In this document: one piece after another, positions 6,051 through 16,158 of the stretch | Layout of the letters: every line of letters starts with the position of its first letter | Position numbering within the stretch: position 1 is the first letter of the stretch | Assembly (NCBI GenBank): GCA_023489135.1 | Contig: JAMDCE010000695.1 | Coordinates: forward strand, 1 to 24,476 | Reading direction: 5' to 3' | Origin: Chloroflexota bacterium | Lineage (GTDB): Bacteria > Chloroflexota > Chloroflexia > JAMDCE01 | DNA: 24,476 nt | Position numbers and translations under genes: made by a program | The notes under the pieces: model-generated | Told to the model about the DNA's origin: nothing | Database searches by the model: none | What the model saw: only the letters and a program-made list of their open reading frames with translations

Positions 6051-9000
6051 TTACGTAGGTTGCTTCTCGGCCATCACCATTCTTAACAATTTCCCGATGT
6101 ACACATCCTTGTCCTCCTTTTGAAAGAGGACGTGCCTGCTCTCGAAATCTGCCTTGGTCATGCCACCGCCCCACCATGATATCTCACTCAGCCGCGTGTT
6201 CGAGATGATGAAGGAGTTCAAAGTGACGGCTGGGTCCTGAGCTCGAAGGTCACTTTCGATTGACTTGATCGTCTTATAGAAGTCGATTTTAGGATCGTCC
6301 TCTCCCCTCAGATTTCGCAGTCCTTTCGGGTCGACAAAGTTGATGTACTGCCTGCCGCTGGCGAGCAGCCAGAGGATAAAATCCGGGTAGAAATTGCCGG
6401 CTTCAAAGAATCCGATACCCCGGCCCCGCGTCATATTGCGCAGCAGATAGAGTTCTTTGTCGCCGAAGTAGTCCTTGTGTTCAGTGCAAAAGCGTTGCAG
6501 ATCGAGCACGAAGTCCTTTTCCCCCTCGTTCAAGGCCACTGGCCGCACTTCGACGAGATCGCTGTTCACGTAGATCAGCGGTTGGTATAGGTGCTGGTTG
6601 AACGCAATGGTCCCAATTCCTTGGAACTCTATGTTGCGCAACACTCCGCCCTTCAGTTCTTTGCCGATCTCCACCAGTTTAGCTTTGATGTCCTCTCGCG
6701 ATTGGTCGATGAGAAATGCGTAGCTCTCGATGAAATTGCTGTCCTGCTCCGTGAGCGGCCGGTATTCAAGGTGCGCCTGCTCGAACCCTGCCTTCTGCGC
6801 CAAGTAGAACCGGTCGCAGTATTTGCGAAGAAGGGCCGACGCGATTTCCTGCCACTGTCGGACCTGCTCGAAGGACCGCGGCTCCATCTCCCCTTCTGGA
6901 ATGTATAGCGCGTACCAGCTTGAATCAGCCAACAGCTCGGCTATCCCTTCCTTGGTGAGGTTCAGGTTGTACCAGGCTCGCTCGCTCTTGAAGCTTTGGA
7001 GATCGAAGTAAAGCTCGTCCAGATCTAGAAAGGCCAGGTGGTCTGGGCTGAACGAGCATTTGTCCGGCTCTCTCGTGTCCAAGGGCGCTTGGCCCCGAGC
7101 GCTGGCGAGAGCCTGGACCTTAGGGTACCAGTCCAACACGATCACGTTTATCGATTTGCCATTGGGAAGTCCGAGCGTCGGATTGGGACCTTGTCGCTTG
7201 AAGTCTACCCCTTCCTTCAGCCGAACCGTCTTCAGCGGCTTCGTTCCAAGGTTCTTCACTACCGGCAGGATGCATTCGATACGATCCTCGTTGGCTGGCA
7301 GCCCTTCCTCCTCCAGGTACTCTTTGAACTGGCGCATGTAGTCCGCGTGAATTCCGAATACGTTGAGCGTTTCGAGCCTCTCCATTTCCTTTGGAGCCTG
7401 CGCTCCGACGATCTGACGGCTGCGCTTTAGACAGAAATCCAGCCCTTTGAGCCGAACGCCACGGCCGAAGAGTTGAATGATTTGCGAGCCTTCATTCTTG
7501 CCCACGTTCATCAGGCCCATGGTGCTGACCCGCCAGCTCGACCATCCCTCCGAAAACTTCTTGGAGCCAATCAGGACATTGATCGTAGAATTGGCATCAT
7601 TCACGCGACGGAATAGAGATTCGGAAAACTCGCTTTCGGCAACCTCTATGTCTTCGGGGTGAGCCTCGCAAAGCCTGCGTAGCCCCGACGGATCACCCAC
7701 GTTGATGACTCCAAACGGCTCGTTGCTTTCGCCGATATGCAGGGCAACTTCTCCTTCCGCTTCGCCGCCGGCTTTGATCTGCCGCACGTGCAGCGCCGCG
7801 GGGACGGGCGCGTTGAAAACCGTGGTCACGATGTCGAGGAAAGCCTGGTCGCCCGATAGGCCAAGCTGGCCCAGGTAAGTGAACGCCCCCGCGAAAAGCT
7901 CGTGCCCGTGGGCATCTTGCAGTCCGGAGTTGCCGCGCAGCAGCATGTCCAGATAGCGAACGCTCTCGCTACGATTCTTAACGAAACGCGCTAGAAACAG
8001 CAGGATGTCTACTACGTCTGACACGTCCCTCTTGCTCGGCGTCTTGGTCACGCTGCCGCCGACGAAGATCCAGAGCGGTTTCTCAATCAGGAACGGCCGC
8101 AGTTCGTGAGGCTTGTCCCTGAATATGCGCTGTTGCTGGTAGAAAGCCATGAGACACGCTGTCAGGTATCGGCGGCGATGCTCTTCGTTCGAGTCGTCTT
8201 CCAGGTTGAGTATGCGATATTCCTTGCCGTAGCCGTCGCCATAAAAATATTTGTAGGAGTAATCAAAGAGTATGCACTTGGCGTATTCGTGCGCCAGGTC
8301 TTTATTGCTGCTGGCCTTCACCGCCTGGCCGAAGGTAGCCGAATACTCGAATGAGAATCCCTTCTCGCACAGGCGGTTGCGCCTCTGCATCCACTCCCCA
8401 ACCTCGGCGCCGCTCGTGCCCCGATGTCCCTCGTCAACCAGGACAAGGTTATTGCCCTCGAAAGCGTCGATAGCTACGGTCTTTTCGCCCGAAGTCTCGC
8501 GCAGTTTGTGAATGTCGATGATCTCGATGCTCTCTCCCGCGAATAGACTGCCGGCGTCCTTGTCGAACAAGTCAGCGGGCATGCCGGAGAGATCGAATTC
8601 GTCCCGATGTTGCAGGCTCAAGCCCTCATTCGGCGTGAGCAGAATCGTCCGATTTAGATCAGTCTCCCGACCGTGCAATTTCAGATAATGCCGGTACTGC
8701 AGAATGTTGACGTGCATAATCAGAGTCTTGCCGGACCCGGTCGCCGTCCAGAACGCCAGCTTACGCAAGTCATCAAGCCCGTATGGCCTGACCTGAATCT
8801 CCGTCGGCAGCCCATCGGCAAAGGCCTGGCCAAGTGCTCTCTGCTGTGGCGTATCGCCCGCGTTGAACCGCGCCGCGTAAACGTTCAGATCCGCCAGCAG
8901 CCGGTCGGGATCCCGAAAGTACCTGTCCAGATAGATCTCTGTGAATAGCAGGCAGAGGTACTGAAAGTATTTCGGATAGAGCCGGTGGCCGTCGGCGATG

Positions 9001-9293
9001 CGCTTCTCGGTGATCGCTTTCCAGTGACGGACGATGTTCCCGTCATAGGTCAGCAGCAGGTCGTTGTGCAGCTCTGGTCGCTGAACCAGTGTCCTCAGGC
9101 ACTGGTGAAAATGCGAGATTCCGTCCTCGTCAAAGCCTTCGAACTCCGGATCGCGCATGCGCTCGGCCAGATTCTTGAATGTCGCCGTGCCAAAGAGATT
9201 GAGCAGCCAGTTTGCTTGGACCAGCCGATGCTCGAAGCTCACATTCTTCATACTCGCGGTTGAAGCTCGGCTTGAGGTCGTATATCTTGCCAT
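6051..9293 (-). CDS. Type III Res-like helicase-nuclease
   Basis: A 1080-residue superfamily 2 helicase fused to a nuclease, like the Res subunit of type III restriction enzymes. Walker A ATGSGKT is at 184-190, the Walker B variant DEGH at 287-290, SATF of motif III follows, and motif VI QLFGRGVR is at 607-614. The C-terminus has the PD-(D/E)XK pattern FYPDF (Asp971) and FVDPKG (Asp988, Lys990), so DNA cutting is likely. It is last in the operon: AAGGAGG overlaps the methyltransferase stop five bases before the ATG, giving tight coupling. It should translocate on DNA and cut unmodified targets together with its two partners. DEGH and DPK are slight variants of the usual DEAH/DEFH and ExK. Confidence 0.88.
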   Translation of the reverse strand: MARYTTSSRASTASMKNVSFEHRLVQANWLLNLFGTATFKNLAERMRDPEFEGFDEDGISHFHQCLRTLVQRPELHNDLLLTYDGNIVRHWKAITEKRIADGHRLYPKYFQYLCLLFTEIYLDRYFRDPDRLLADLNVYAARFNAGDTPQQRALGQAFADGLPTEIQVRPYGLDDLRKLAFWTATGSGKTLIMHVNILQYRHYLKLHGRETDLNRTILLTPNEGLSLQHRDEFDLSGMPADLFDKDAGSLFAGESIEIIDIHKLRETSGEKTVAIDAFEGNNLVLVDEGHRGTSGAEVGEWMQRRNRLCEKGFSFEYSATFGQAVKASSNKDLAHEYAKCILFDYSYKYFYGDGYGKEYRILNLEDDSNEEHRRRYLTACLMAFYQQQRIFRDKPHELRPFLIEKPLWIFVGGSVTKTPSKRDVSDVVDILLFLARFVKNRSESVRYLDMLLRGNSGLQDAHGHELFAGAFTYLGQLGLSGDQAFLDIVTTVFNAPVPAALHVRQIKAGGEAEGEVALHIGESNEPFGVINVGDPSGLRRLCEAHPEDIEVAESEFSESLFRRVNDANSTINVLIGSKKFSEGWSSWRVSTMGLMNVGKNEGSQIIQLFGRGVRLKGLDFCLKRSRQIVGAQAPKEMERLETLNVFGIHADYMRQFKEYLEEEGLPANEDRIECILPVVKNLGTKPLKTVRLKEGVDFKRQGPNPTLGLPNGKSINVIVLDWYPKVQALASARGQAPLDTREPDKCSFSPDHLAFLDLDELYFDLQSFKSERAWYNLNLTKEGIAELLADSSWYALYIPEGEMEPRSFEQVRQWQEIASALLRKYCDRFYLAQKAGFEQAHLEYRPLTEQDSNFIESYAFLIDQSREDIKAKLVEIGKELKGGVLRNIEFQGIGTIAFNQHLYQPLIYVNSDLVEVRPVALNEGEKDFVLDLQRFCTEHKDYFGDKELYLLRNMTRGRGIGFFEAGNFYPDFILWLLASGRQYINFVDPKGLRNLRGEDDPKIDFYKTIKSIESDLRAQDPAVTLNSFIISNTRLSEISWWGGGMTKADFESRHVLFQKEDKDVYIGKLLRMVMAEKQPT

Positions 9294-9303
9294 AACTGCC
9301 TCC

Positions 9304-12300
9304 TTACACGCCCTCCACGTCGAACATCAACCGCTGAAACTCCTCCTCGATCAGCCGGACCTTGTAGCGCGGTTCCTGGCCCTCACCGGCCGGTGCCAGC
9401 GGCACGTTCATCAGGTTGTTGTCGCCGTTAACGTAGATCAAATCGAATTCGGAGTCCAAGGCGTTGTACTGTTGTTTCCTGAAGAACTCGCCCAGCTCGC
9501 GATTAGACCTCTCTCTCGCCGTCGCGATCACTCCCGGGTCCGTTTCGGCGAGGTCCCTGATCTTCCGCCAGATCACGAGCACTTTCTGGTCCTCGGGGTT
9601 TTCACCCTCGACCACGCGAAAGCCTTGAATCAAGTCGATGTGGCGCACCTTGAGGCCAAGCAGCCAATTGAAAGTCTCTACCAGATCGACGTTGACGGCC
9701 CTCGTCTCTCCGACTGACCCGGTGCCCACTAGCAGCTTATAATTGAAAGGATCGTCGAAGTTCTCGACATTGAGCATCGCCTGGCTGCCCTTCGCTTCGG
9801 CGTCGAGCGCGTACTTGAGCAGATAGGACTCACGGAAGTCCTCGGCCCTATCGAGAAGCGACTGCTGCACCGGCGTCCGCCTGAGATCGATGTTGGCAAG
9901 AGCGTCCTCATAGGATTCAAGGCGGATGTATTTGAACATATGGCTGGACCCCTCCCTCGAAACCGGCTTGCCGTCCTTCCAGTCCTTGGAGTAGACAACC
10001 TTCTGGACACGCGGCTTAAGCGTGGAGTCAAAATAGTCGCCCATTTCCACCAAGATGTACTTTCGTTCCCCCTCATCTTGCCTGTTCAACTCTATGACCG
10101 CTTGCCCCGTAGTGCCCGAGCCCGCGAAAAAATCCAGGACGTAACTTTCTGCCTTGCTGTCGAGGCCGGAAACCCACAGACAGTCTTGGACTGCAAATGG
10201 CGACTTCGCGAAGGGGAAAACGGAAGGCCCGCCAAACAGGTTCGTGAGCATCGCGCTTCCATGCTCGCGCGCGGCATAGGTGCTCTTGTCCCACCACGAT
10301 CGTGGCAGGACGCCTTCAGTTGGCCTGTGCCTGCGAAATACTTGAATGCCGCCTGCTTTCGAGTTCCTAACTTCCAATTCGCTCAAGCCAGCTAAGGCAG
10401 ACAGGTGATTGAGGCTCCAGACCCTCTCCCTTCCTTTCTCGTCGATTGGCCAGATGGCGGTCTCTTTTTCGCCCGGCTCCTCGAGCACAGTCCATTGTCT
10501 CTGACCCTTGTCCCAAGTGAGCGCAGGTATTCGAATGGATTTGGTTTCGGGATTTATGTACAACGGGTAATACTGCTTGGGACGCTGTGCACGATGCGTA
10601 ACAGCGCCTCCGTCCTTCCTAAAGTTCCGCCAGTCAACGTGCTCTCCGTTCTCGACCGTGAAGCGCTCCAATTGTTTCTCCGACCTCGGAAGTCTCTTCA
10701 GGCTGGCAGCTTCGGTGCGCCTGTAGAAGAATGCGTACTCGTGACAGACGGAGAGGCCCCGAACAGTTGATCGTCCGGATGGATTATTACGTATGACGGC
10801 TGTTCCCAAGTGATTTGATCTGCCAAACGCTTGGTCCAACAGAAATGCTAGTTCGTGGACTTGGTAGTCGTCGATAGTAACGCAGATCGCGCCATCGGCG
10901 GCGAGCATAGAGCCTGACCCAAGGAGACGGTCGTGCATCAGCGCAATCCAAGACGATGCGCGGTAGCCATTCTTGTAGAGAATAGGTCCCGCATCAGTAT
11001 TGTATGGAGGATCAATGTAGAGGCATTTTATTTTCCCTCGATAACGCTCGTTAAGCAGGGACAACGCCTGGAAATTCTCCGAATGGGCTAGCAACCCTTC
11101 GCATTCGTCCTCAAAGTCCTCTATCGACCCAGTTAGTCGAGCTTTGAAACCGGCGTCAAAGAATTTCGTATCCATCATTAGCGACGGATTAGCCTTCAGA
11201 AACTCGATGCTCAGCGGGTTAGAGTAAGCCGGCCTCCACAAGTCGCCTTTGATCTCGTCAATCGCAAACAAGCGCACCCACTCCTGGCGCTGGCCGTCAT
11301 TGGCCGAGATCTCCGGGTAAAGTGCCTCTGGCACGCGGTCGAGCGTTACGCAGTAGTTCGTCTCGATCACGAACTTCTTTTTGAGCCAGAGTTTCTTCTG
11401 AAAATCCTCGATTTGTGCTAGAAAGTCGATGATCTTGTGCGCGATGCGGCGGATCACCTTGATCTTGGAGAGATATTGCTCGACGCGCGGTGCGCTCTCC
11501 TCCTCGACGTCGTCCAGCCGTATTACCTCGTTCTTGATGTAGAAATCCAGCTCGTTCCGCAAGAAGCGCCCCAAGTCCTTGTGGATAAAATAGTCGAAAG
11601 TGTTGCGCCTCGTGTAGTCATAAAGGTATTTCTCCAGCACTGTCCTGTCGGCTATCGTGCCGTCAGCGCGCCGCCATTTGTAGCACAGGACGTCCCGCCA
11701 GCGGGCGAGCTTTTCATCATCAAGGGCCGCTAGAATGCGAGCGACGGTTTCCGCGTTGATTGCTTCCTGTTTGCGCTTTTCCTCGTCAGCCCGGTACGCG
11801 AACCGGACGACGAGCTCGCCATTCGCCTCGGCAACCTGTGGGTCGCCCTCAAGCACGAATCGTCGCTCCGTGCCGTCCGCGGCCTTGACGTTGTCCTTCT
11901 CCGTATCGGCGTCCACGATCTTGAAATGCACTCGACCGCCTGGCGTCTTGAAGGCGTAGTCTCGGAAGCTCTCAGTAGTCTTGACGTAATACTGGTCGCT
12001 ATTGGCCCAGTGGAGCTTTACCTCCTCGCCCTCGTATGGGATGGCGTAGACACCCTGTTTGTAGCGGCGCAAGGAGATAAAATCGCCCTCGTCGTAATAG
12101 CGACTGAAGAAGGTGAAAAGGTGGTCGTAGACTTCGCTCTCCAGGGCAGCCACGTCCACGGCAGCGACTTCGTACTTCTCCCTTAACTCCTTCACTTTCG
12201 GAACCGAATAGAGTGGAACGCCGAGGGACCGAGCGCTGTTTTCAGCTTCTTCCAACTGCTTCTTCAACAAAGCTTTGTCGGATGATTCGTACTGGCTGAA

Positions 12301-12456
12301 GGCCTCGCGCACCTGGGGCAGAAGGTCCTGATCCAGAAAGCGTGTGATCTCATCCCTACGGGCATTCATAATGCGGTAAATGCCGAAGTCGAGATCGGCT
12401 TGATCGAGCTGAAATAGTTCGGCCAGCTTCCCCTTGAGCTTATCAAATGAGTTCAA
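9304..12456 (-). CDS. Large DNA methyltransferase with N-terminal extension
   Basis: A 1050-residue amino-methyltransferase. The catalytic motif IDPPYNT (DPPY 482-485) comes first and the SAM-binding motif VLDFFAGSGTTG (FAGSG 777-781) about 295 residues later, the beta arrangement of type III Mod enzymes, with the target-recognition region between. It would methylate adenine N6 (DPPY type). Ordinary Mod proteins have DPPY near residue 100-150; here about 480 residues precede it, beginning with a charged helical segment (FGIYRIMNARRDEITRFLDQ, 25-44), and about 270 follow the SAM motif. The start is TTG at 12456, supported by GGGGAGG nine bases before it; this site sits just after the helicase stop. 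Second gene of the operon. Confidence 0.9.
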   Translation of the reverse strand: MNSFDKLKGKLAELFQLDQADLDFGIYRIMNARRDEITRFLDQDLLPQVREAFSQYESSDKALLKKQLEEAENSARSLGVPLYSVPKVKELREKYEVAAVDVAALESEVYDHLFTFFSRYYDEGDFISLRRYKQGVYAIPYEGEEVKLHWANSDQYYVKTTESFRDYAFKTPGGRVHFKIVDADTEKDNVKAADGTERRFVLEGDPQVAEANGELVVRFAYRADEEKRKQEAINAETVARILAALDDEKLARWRDVLCYKWRRADGTIADRTVLEKYLYDYTRRNTFDYFIHKDLGRFLRNELDFYIKNEVIRLDDVEEESAPRVEQYLSKIKVIRRIAHKIIDFLAQIEDFQKKLWLKKKFVIETNYCVTLDRVPEALYPEISANDGQRQEWVRLFAIDEIKGDLWRPAYSNPLSIEFLKANPSLMMDTKFFDAGFKARLTGSIEDFEDECEGLLAHSENFQALSLLNERYRGKIKCLYIDPPYNTDAGPILYKNGYRASSWIALMHDRLLGSGSMLAADGAICVTIDDYQVHELAFLLDQAFGRSNHLGTAVIRNNPSGRSTVRGLSVCHEYAFFYRRTEAASLKRLPRSEKQLERFTVENGEHVDWRNFRKDGGAVTHRAQRPKQYYPLYINPETKSIRIPALTWDKGQRQWTVLEEPGEKETAIWPIDEKGRERVWSLNHLSALAGLSELEVRNSKAGGIQVFRRHRPTEGVLPRSWWDKSTYAAREHGSAMLTNLFGGPSVFPFAKSPFAVQDCLWVSGLDSKAESYVLDFFAGSGTTGQAVIELNRQDEGERKYILVEMGDYFDSTLKPRVQKVVYSKDWKDGKPVSREGSSHMFKYIRLESYEDALANIDLRRTPVQQSLLDRAEDFRESYLLKYALDAEAKGSQAMLNVENFDDPFNYKLLVGTGSVGETRAVNVDLVETFNWLLGLKVRHIDLIQGFRVVEGENPEDQKVLVIWRKIRDLAETDPGVIATARERSNRELGEFFRKQQYNALDSEFDLIYVNGDNNLMNVPLAPAGEGQEPRYKVRLIEEEFQRLMFDVEGV

Positions 12457-12472
12457 TTGTCGTATCCTCCCC

Positions 12473-15352
12473 TCACGCGACTGTCCACCGGATCGTGAAA
12501 AGTGTCTCGCTCGCGGTCCGTTGCCGCATGCGCCTTTCCAGCGCCTCGATTAGCCGGTCGCGTTTTTCTGTTATCTCGTCCTCCAGTTCGAAGATGCGCT
12601 GTCGCTGGCGGCGCTTCCTGGTCTCCAGTTCCCTGACCTTTTCCTGCACCTGGCGTTGCTCCTCGACTGTGGTAGCTTGCCGCGCTTGCCGGTTGAGTGC
12701 CTTGATCTGTTCCTTGGTGTCGCGAAGCTCTTTTTCGGCGGCCAGGATCATGTCGTCGGCCCATCTCTCAAGTTGCTCCCTGGCCTCGTTGAAATGCCGG
12801 TTGTTGCGGTCTAACGATTTGCTGATAGTGGCCATCACGTGGCGCTCGCAATCCGCGGCGAGGCGAAGCTGCTCGCTCTCCGGCACGTCCAAGGGACCAG
12901 TGACTTCTCCCGCACAGTTAAACAGCTTCTCGCAGGTTTCTTGGTCGAGTGCGTTCCCATCGTCTTCAAACGCGGAGAAGAGCAAGTGGTCCTCCCGCTC
13001 GAAGGAATCGATTGTGAGGTGCTGCAACGCAAGCCAGCCAGATCTGCCACGGAGCGTCTCGATCATCGCGATCCTGGTAGCGTGGCTCTTAACGTCAAAC
13101 TTCACCTTTGCGACCGGGGTTGGGCAATCCCTCCCGTTCTCGATAACATATTCTCCCAAGGGATGGCCCAAACGGTAAAGGAACTCGCCGGGAATATTCT
13201 CGCGCTCCTTGGAAATCATATGATAGATACCGTTCTTGATTTGCTGCGATGGTGGGTCGAAGAGTTCGAAATTGAGGGCGCGGTCGTCGAAGGTCGCCCG
13301 TTTCGCGAGAACAAAACGTGTCAGCTCCCAGAATATGGAGCCAAGCCGATCCAGTTGCACCTGTGCCCCAGTAAGATTGACGCGCAGGCGAGCGTGAACG
13401 TCCTCGTCGAAATGCTCCAAGAGTATCTTTTGCGTCTCCAACATGCGCGACGAGATGGCCTCGTCGAGCTCCTGGCGAAGTGCGAGGAACGCCGCCTCGA
13501 TCTCCTCAGAGGTGCGGCAATGTTGATAGATGTCCAGAATGCGACGCTCGAAGTCCACGCCGGACTCGATGGTCCCAAGTACCTCGTCGGACGCGCCGAA
13601 CACGCCGGTGAACAGGTTGAACTTCTCATTTAGGAGCTCATAGACCCGGCGGTCGGCCTCGTTCCGCTCGTTGAGGAAGTTTATGACCACCACGTCGTGC
13701 TTCTGGCCGTAGCGGTGGCAGCGCCCTATGCGCTGCTCGATGCGCTGTGGATTCCAGGGTAGATCGTAGTTTATCACCAACGAACAGAACTGGAGGTTGA
13801 TGCCCTCGGCCGCTGCCTCGGTGCCGATCATAATGCTCGCGTTTTCACGGAAATGCTCGATGATAGCGGTGCGAGCATTGATGGCCCGAGAGCCGGTAGC
13901 GCGGCCGGTCTCCTGATTGGCCTCGCGCCAGCGGTCGTGGATTCGCGAAGATTCAGGGTCGCTGTTGCTGCCGTTGAGCGTAACCAAGCGGCCGGCATAG
14001 CCGTTCGCCTCCAGGAAATCACGCAGGAACTGCTGTGTCCGCCGTGATTCCGTGAAGACAACTGCTCGCTGGGCCGCGCCGATCTTTTCCATCTCCGCAA
14101 ACCCGATTTCCAGGGCCTTCAGAAGTGACCGTGACTTCGTCTCGATGCCAATGCTGCGAGACCACTGGATGTAGCGCATCAGCTCCTCGATCTCTGCGCC
14201 CAGCTTCTGCCTGTCGATCTTCTCTTCCGGTCCCCCACGGGTGGGTATTTCCGGTGCAGCCTCACTTGTTTCGGCGTCGAGGACCTCGTCGAGGAGCTCG
14301 TCGTCGATCTCTTCGTCCCATATGATGCGCTCCGCCAGGCTAGCCTCAGTCTTCCCTTCGTCCCGCAACTTGATAAGCCTGTCTCTCAGGACCTCAAGCG
14401 TACCTGCCAGTGCTCGTGAGGACGAGGCCAGTAGCTTTCGCACGATAAGGGTGGTTAGATGCCTCTGTTGGCTGGGCAGCGCGTAGGTGTCATCCCGCTT
14501 CAAGTACTCCGATACAGCTTCGTAAAGCCTGTGTTCATCGTCGGTTGGTCTGAACGGTCGAGTGATGAGTCTTCGTTCCGTGTATTGAATGTACTCGACG
14601 ACCTGACTTCGCAACGTTCGCTTGCAGAAAGGGGTGAGTCGCTCGCGAAGGGCTTTGTAATTGGCCCCAGCGTTCACGTACTGGGAACGAAACGACGGGA
14701 GATCTCCAAAGATGTGCTCGCCGATGATCGTCGCGAGACCGAATATCTCTAACAGAGAATTCTGCAGAGGGGTAGCGGTGAGCAGAATCTTTCGCCTATC
14801 CTCCAAGGCCCAGCGGATGTTCTGGCCCATCCGGTTGCTCTCCCGATAGGCGTTCCGGAGCTTGTGCGCCTCGTCGATCACCACGAGGTCCCATTGAATC
14901 GGCTTGATTTGTGTTGCACGATTGCTTGCGAAGTTCATCGAGCAAATGACGATACCATCGTACACGAACGGATCCGGGTTGCCCGCCAAAGTGATCTCGC
15001 GACAAGTCTTAGCATCAAGGATCACGGTTGGCAGATGAAACTTCTCCGCGAGCTCTAGCGCCCATTGCTTGCGAATAGATGCCGGGCAAATGATGAGCAT
15101 CCGCCTTCGCCGTTCCGCCCAGTACTCACAGATTGTCAAACCAGCCTCGATTGTCTTCCCGAGTCCCACCTCATCCGCCAGCAGCACGCCTTTCAAAACA
15201 GGCGAGCGCATGGCAAAGAGTGCGGCCTCGATCTGGTGAGGGTTGAGGTCGACGCAGGCATCGAACAGAGATCGGGACAAGCGCTCCAATCCTTCACCAC
15301 CCTGGCGGCTAAGTTCATGGGCAAAGAACCGGGCGTGGTACGCCGTAGTCAT
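12473..15352 (-). CDS. SNF2/RapA-type helicase, first gene of the defence operon
   Basis: A 959-residue SNF2-family ATPase. Walker A DEVGLGKT at 60-67, DEAH at 160-163, LLTATPLQN motif III, and in the second RecA lobe GTEAAAEGINLQF and QRIGRCHRYGQ (from 540). Residues about 860-945 form a long charged coiled coil, ending LFTIRWTVA. SNF2 proteins track on duplex DNA and remodel bound proteins; in DISARM (DrmD) and related systems they accompany methyltransferases. The ATG has a near-perfect ribosome site (GGAAGGTGAT). The next gene starts 16 bases after the stop. No nuclease domain is apparent, so cutting would fall to the third gene. Its exact role in the complex is unknown. Confidence 0.9.
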   Translation of the reverse strand: MTTAYHARFFAHELSRQGGEGLERLSRSLFDACVDLNPHQIEAALFAMRSPVLKGVLLADEVGLGKTIEAGLTICEYWAERRRRMLIICPASIRKQWALELAEKFHLPTVILDAKTCREITLAGNPDPFVYDGIVICSMNFASNRATQIKPIQWDLVVIDEAHKLRNAYRESNRMGQNIRWALEDRRKILLTATPLQNSLLEIFGLATIIGEHIFGDLPSFRSQYVNAGANYKALRERLTPFCKRTLRSQVVEYIQYTERRLITRPFRPTDDEHRLYEAVSEYLKRDDTYALPSQQRHLTTLIVRKLLASSSRALAGTLEVLRDRLIKLRDEGKTEASLAERIIWDEEIDDELLDEVLDAETSEAAPEIPTRGGPEEKIDRQKLGAEIEELMRYIQWSRSIGIETKSRSLLKALEIGFAEMEKIGAAQRAVVFTESRRTQQFLRDFLEANGYAGRLVTLNGSNSDPESSRIHDRWREANQETGRATGSRAINARTAIIEHFRENASIMIGTEAAAEGINLQFCSLVINYDLPWNPQRIEQRIGRCHRYGQKHDVVVINFLNERNEADRRVYELLNEKFNLFTGVFGASDEVLGTIESGVDFERRILDIYQHCRTSEEIEAAFLALRQELDEAISSRMLETQKILLEHFDEDVHARLRVNLTGAQVQLDRLGSIFWELTRFVLAKRATFDDRALNFELFDPPSQQIKNGIYHMISKERENIPGEFLYRLGHPLGEYVIENGRDCPTPVAKVKFDVKSHATRIAMIETLRGRSGWLALQHLTIDSFEREDHLLFSAFEDDGNALDQETCEKLFNCAGEVTGPLDVPESEQLRLAADCERHVMATISKSLDRNNRHFNEAREQLERWADDMILAAEKELRDTKEQIKALNRQARQATTVEEQRQVQEKVRELETRKRRQRQRIFELEDEITEKRDRLIEALERRMRQRTASETLFTIRWTVA

Positions 15353-15402
15353 CGCTTATCACCTTCCGATGTCGAGAAGCTACCGAGGGAATCAACGCCG
15401 CT

Positions 15403-15431
15403 ATGTTATATCAGTCAACTTTGGAGGTCAA
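15403..15431 (-). promoter_or_regulatory. Promoter of the three-gene defence operon
   Basis: On the minus strand, TTGACC (15431-15426) and TAACAT (15408-15403) are 17 bases apart; an alternative -10 TATAAC (15410-15405) is two bases closer. The leader to the ATG at 15352 is about 45 bases. A second TTGACT lies between the boxes. Confidence 0.45.
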
Positions 15432-16057
15432 GCAAAACAACGCTTCGCAGCACGCGATTATGCACAGGCCGATTGGCTAGTAACGGCGCATCTTGCCGTG
15501 CGAGCAGCGGTTGCAGCGTGCATCTTAAGCTGGGGCATTCGTCGGTTCACTGACCCGCCCGGCCGCATCGCACTTAGCACGCAAACCATTGGGCACACGT
15601 TGTTCCCACTCCGTTGCGCGTACTCTCCCCTGGCAGTACGACTGTCTATGACCGGTAGGCGTCAATGGCGCGAGCGTTGGATGCGTCACTTGGCACGCTT
15701 TAAGAGCCGCCAAAATGGTTAGAATTTAGTCCCAGCGGACCAGAACACGTGCAGGGCACTGCATGTTGATGCAACTGCGTGATTTGAGGCACCGATGGTT
15801 CTGGTTCACGCCACGAGAGGCATCTGCTCTGCAATGGCAGGAGTGACTATGCACAAAAGGCCGGATGGACAATGGCCGCTGGAATCTGAGGCAAAGGATG
15901 AAGAAAGCTCGCTGGAGACGAGTGACGCCAGAGAATCAGCTCCACCGAGTTGACGGTGAGTGGCCGGCCGTCGAGCGACAGGAAGAAGTTGTTGCGTGAG
16001 GTTGACGATTCCAAGCGTCGATACTTTGCCGATGGCGTTGATGCGCCGCGGAGAACA
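15432..16057. other. Divergent spacer between defence and polysaccharide operons
   Basis: About 800 bases separate the two divergent operons. No intact gene is seen. On the minus strand near 16050-15850 a frame reads RRINAIGKVSTLGIVNLT and, after a one-base shift, NNFFLSLDGRPLTVNSVEL. This might be the tail of a decayed gene, but I cannot name its family. The rest shows no recognisable coding or RNA structure. Confidence 0.35.
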
Positions 16058-16087
16058 TTGTACTTTGCGTCTGTTCGGTGTTATTAT
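16058..16087 (+). promoter_or_regulatory. Possible promoter of the polysaccharide cluster
   Basis: TTGTAC (16058-16063), an 18-base spacer and TATTAT (16082-16087), about 70 bases before the first gene. The -10 is good and the -35 weak. Confidence 0.35.
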
Positions 16088-16158
16088 CTTTTCACATCTT
16101 TCGTCCCTGGCATCCACCATCGATTTCAGCTTGCCGGATGAATGGAGGGAAGCGAGGT

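Noticed and set aside
6591..9263. Many long plus-strand frames opposite the Res-like gene
   Set aside because: They mirror the coding strand of a gene with clear helicase and nuclease motifs; no start signals or families.
6051..15352. Complete DISARM or BREX locus
   Set aside because: DrmA/DrmB/DrmC and PglZ/BrxC-like genes are absent from the window; only the SNF2 and methyltransferase ideas are shared.
15850..16060. Possible transposase C-terminus on the minus strand
   Set aside because: The resemblance (INAIGKVSTLG, LDGRPLTVNS) is loose and needs a frameshift; no inverted ends or other transposase motifs found.
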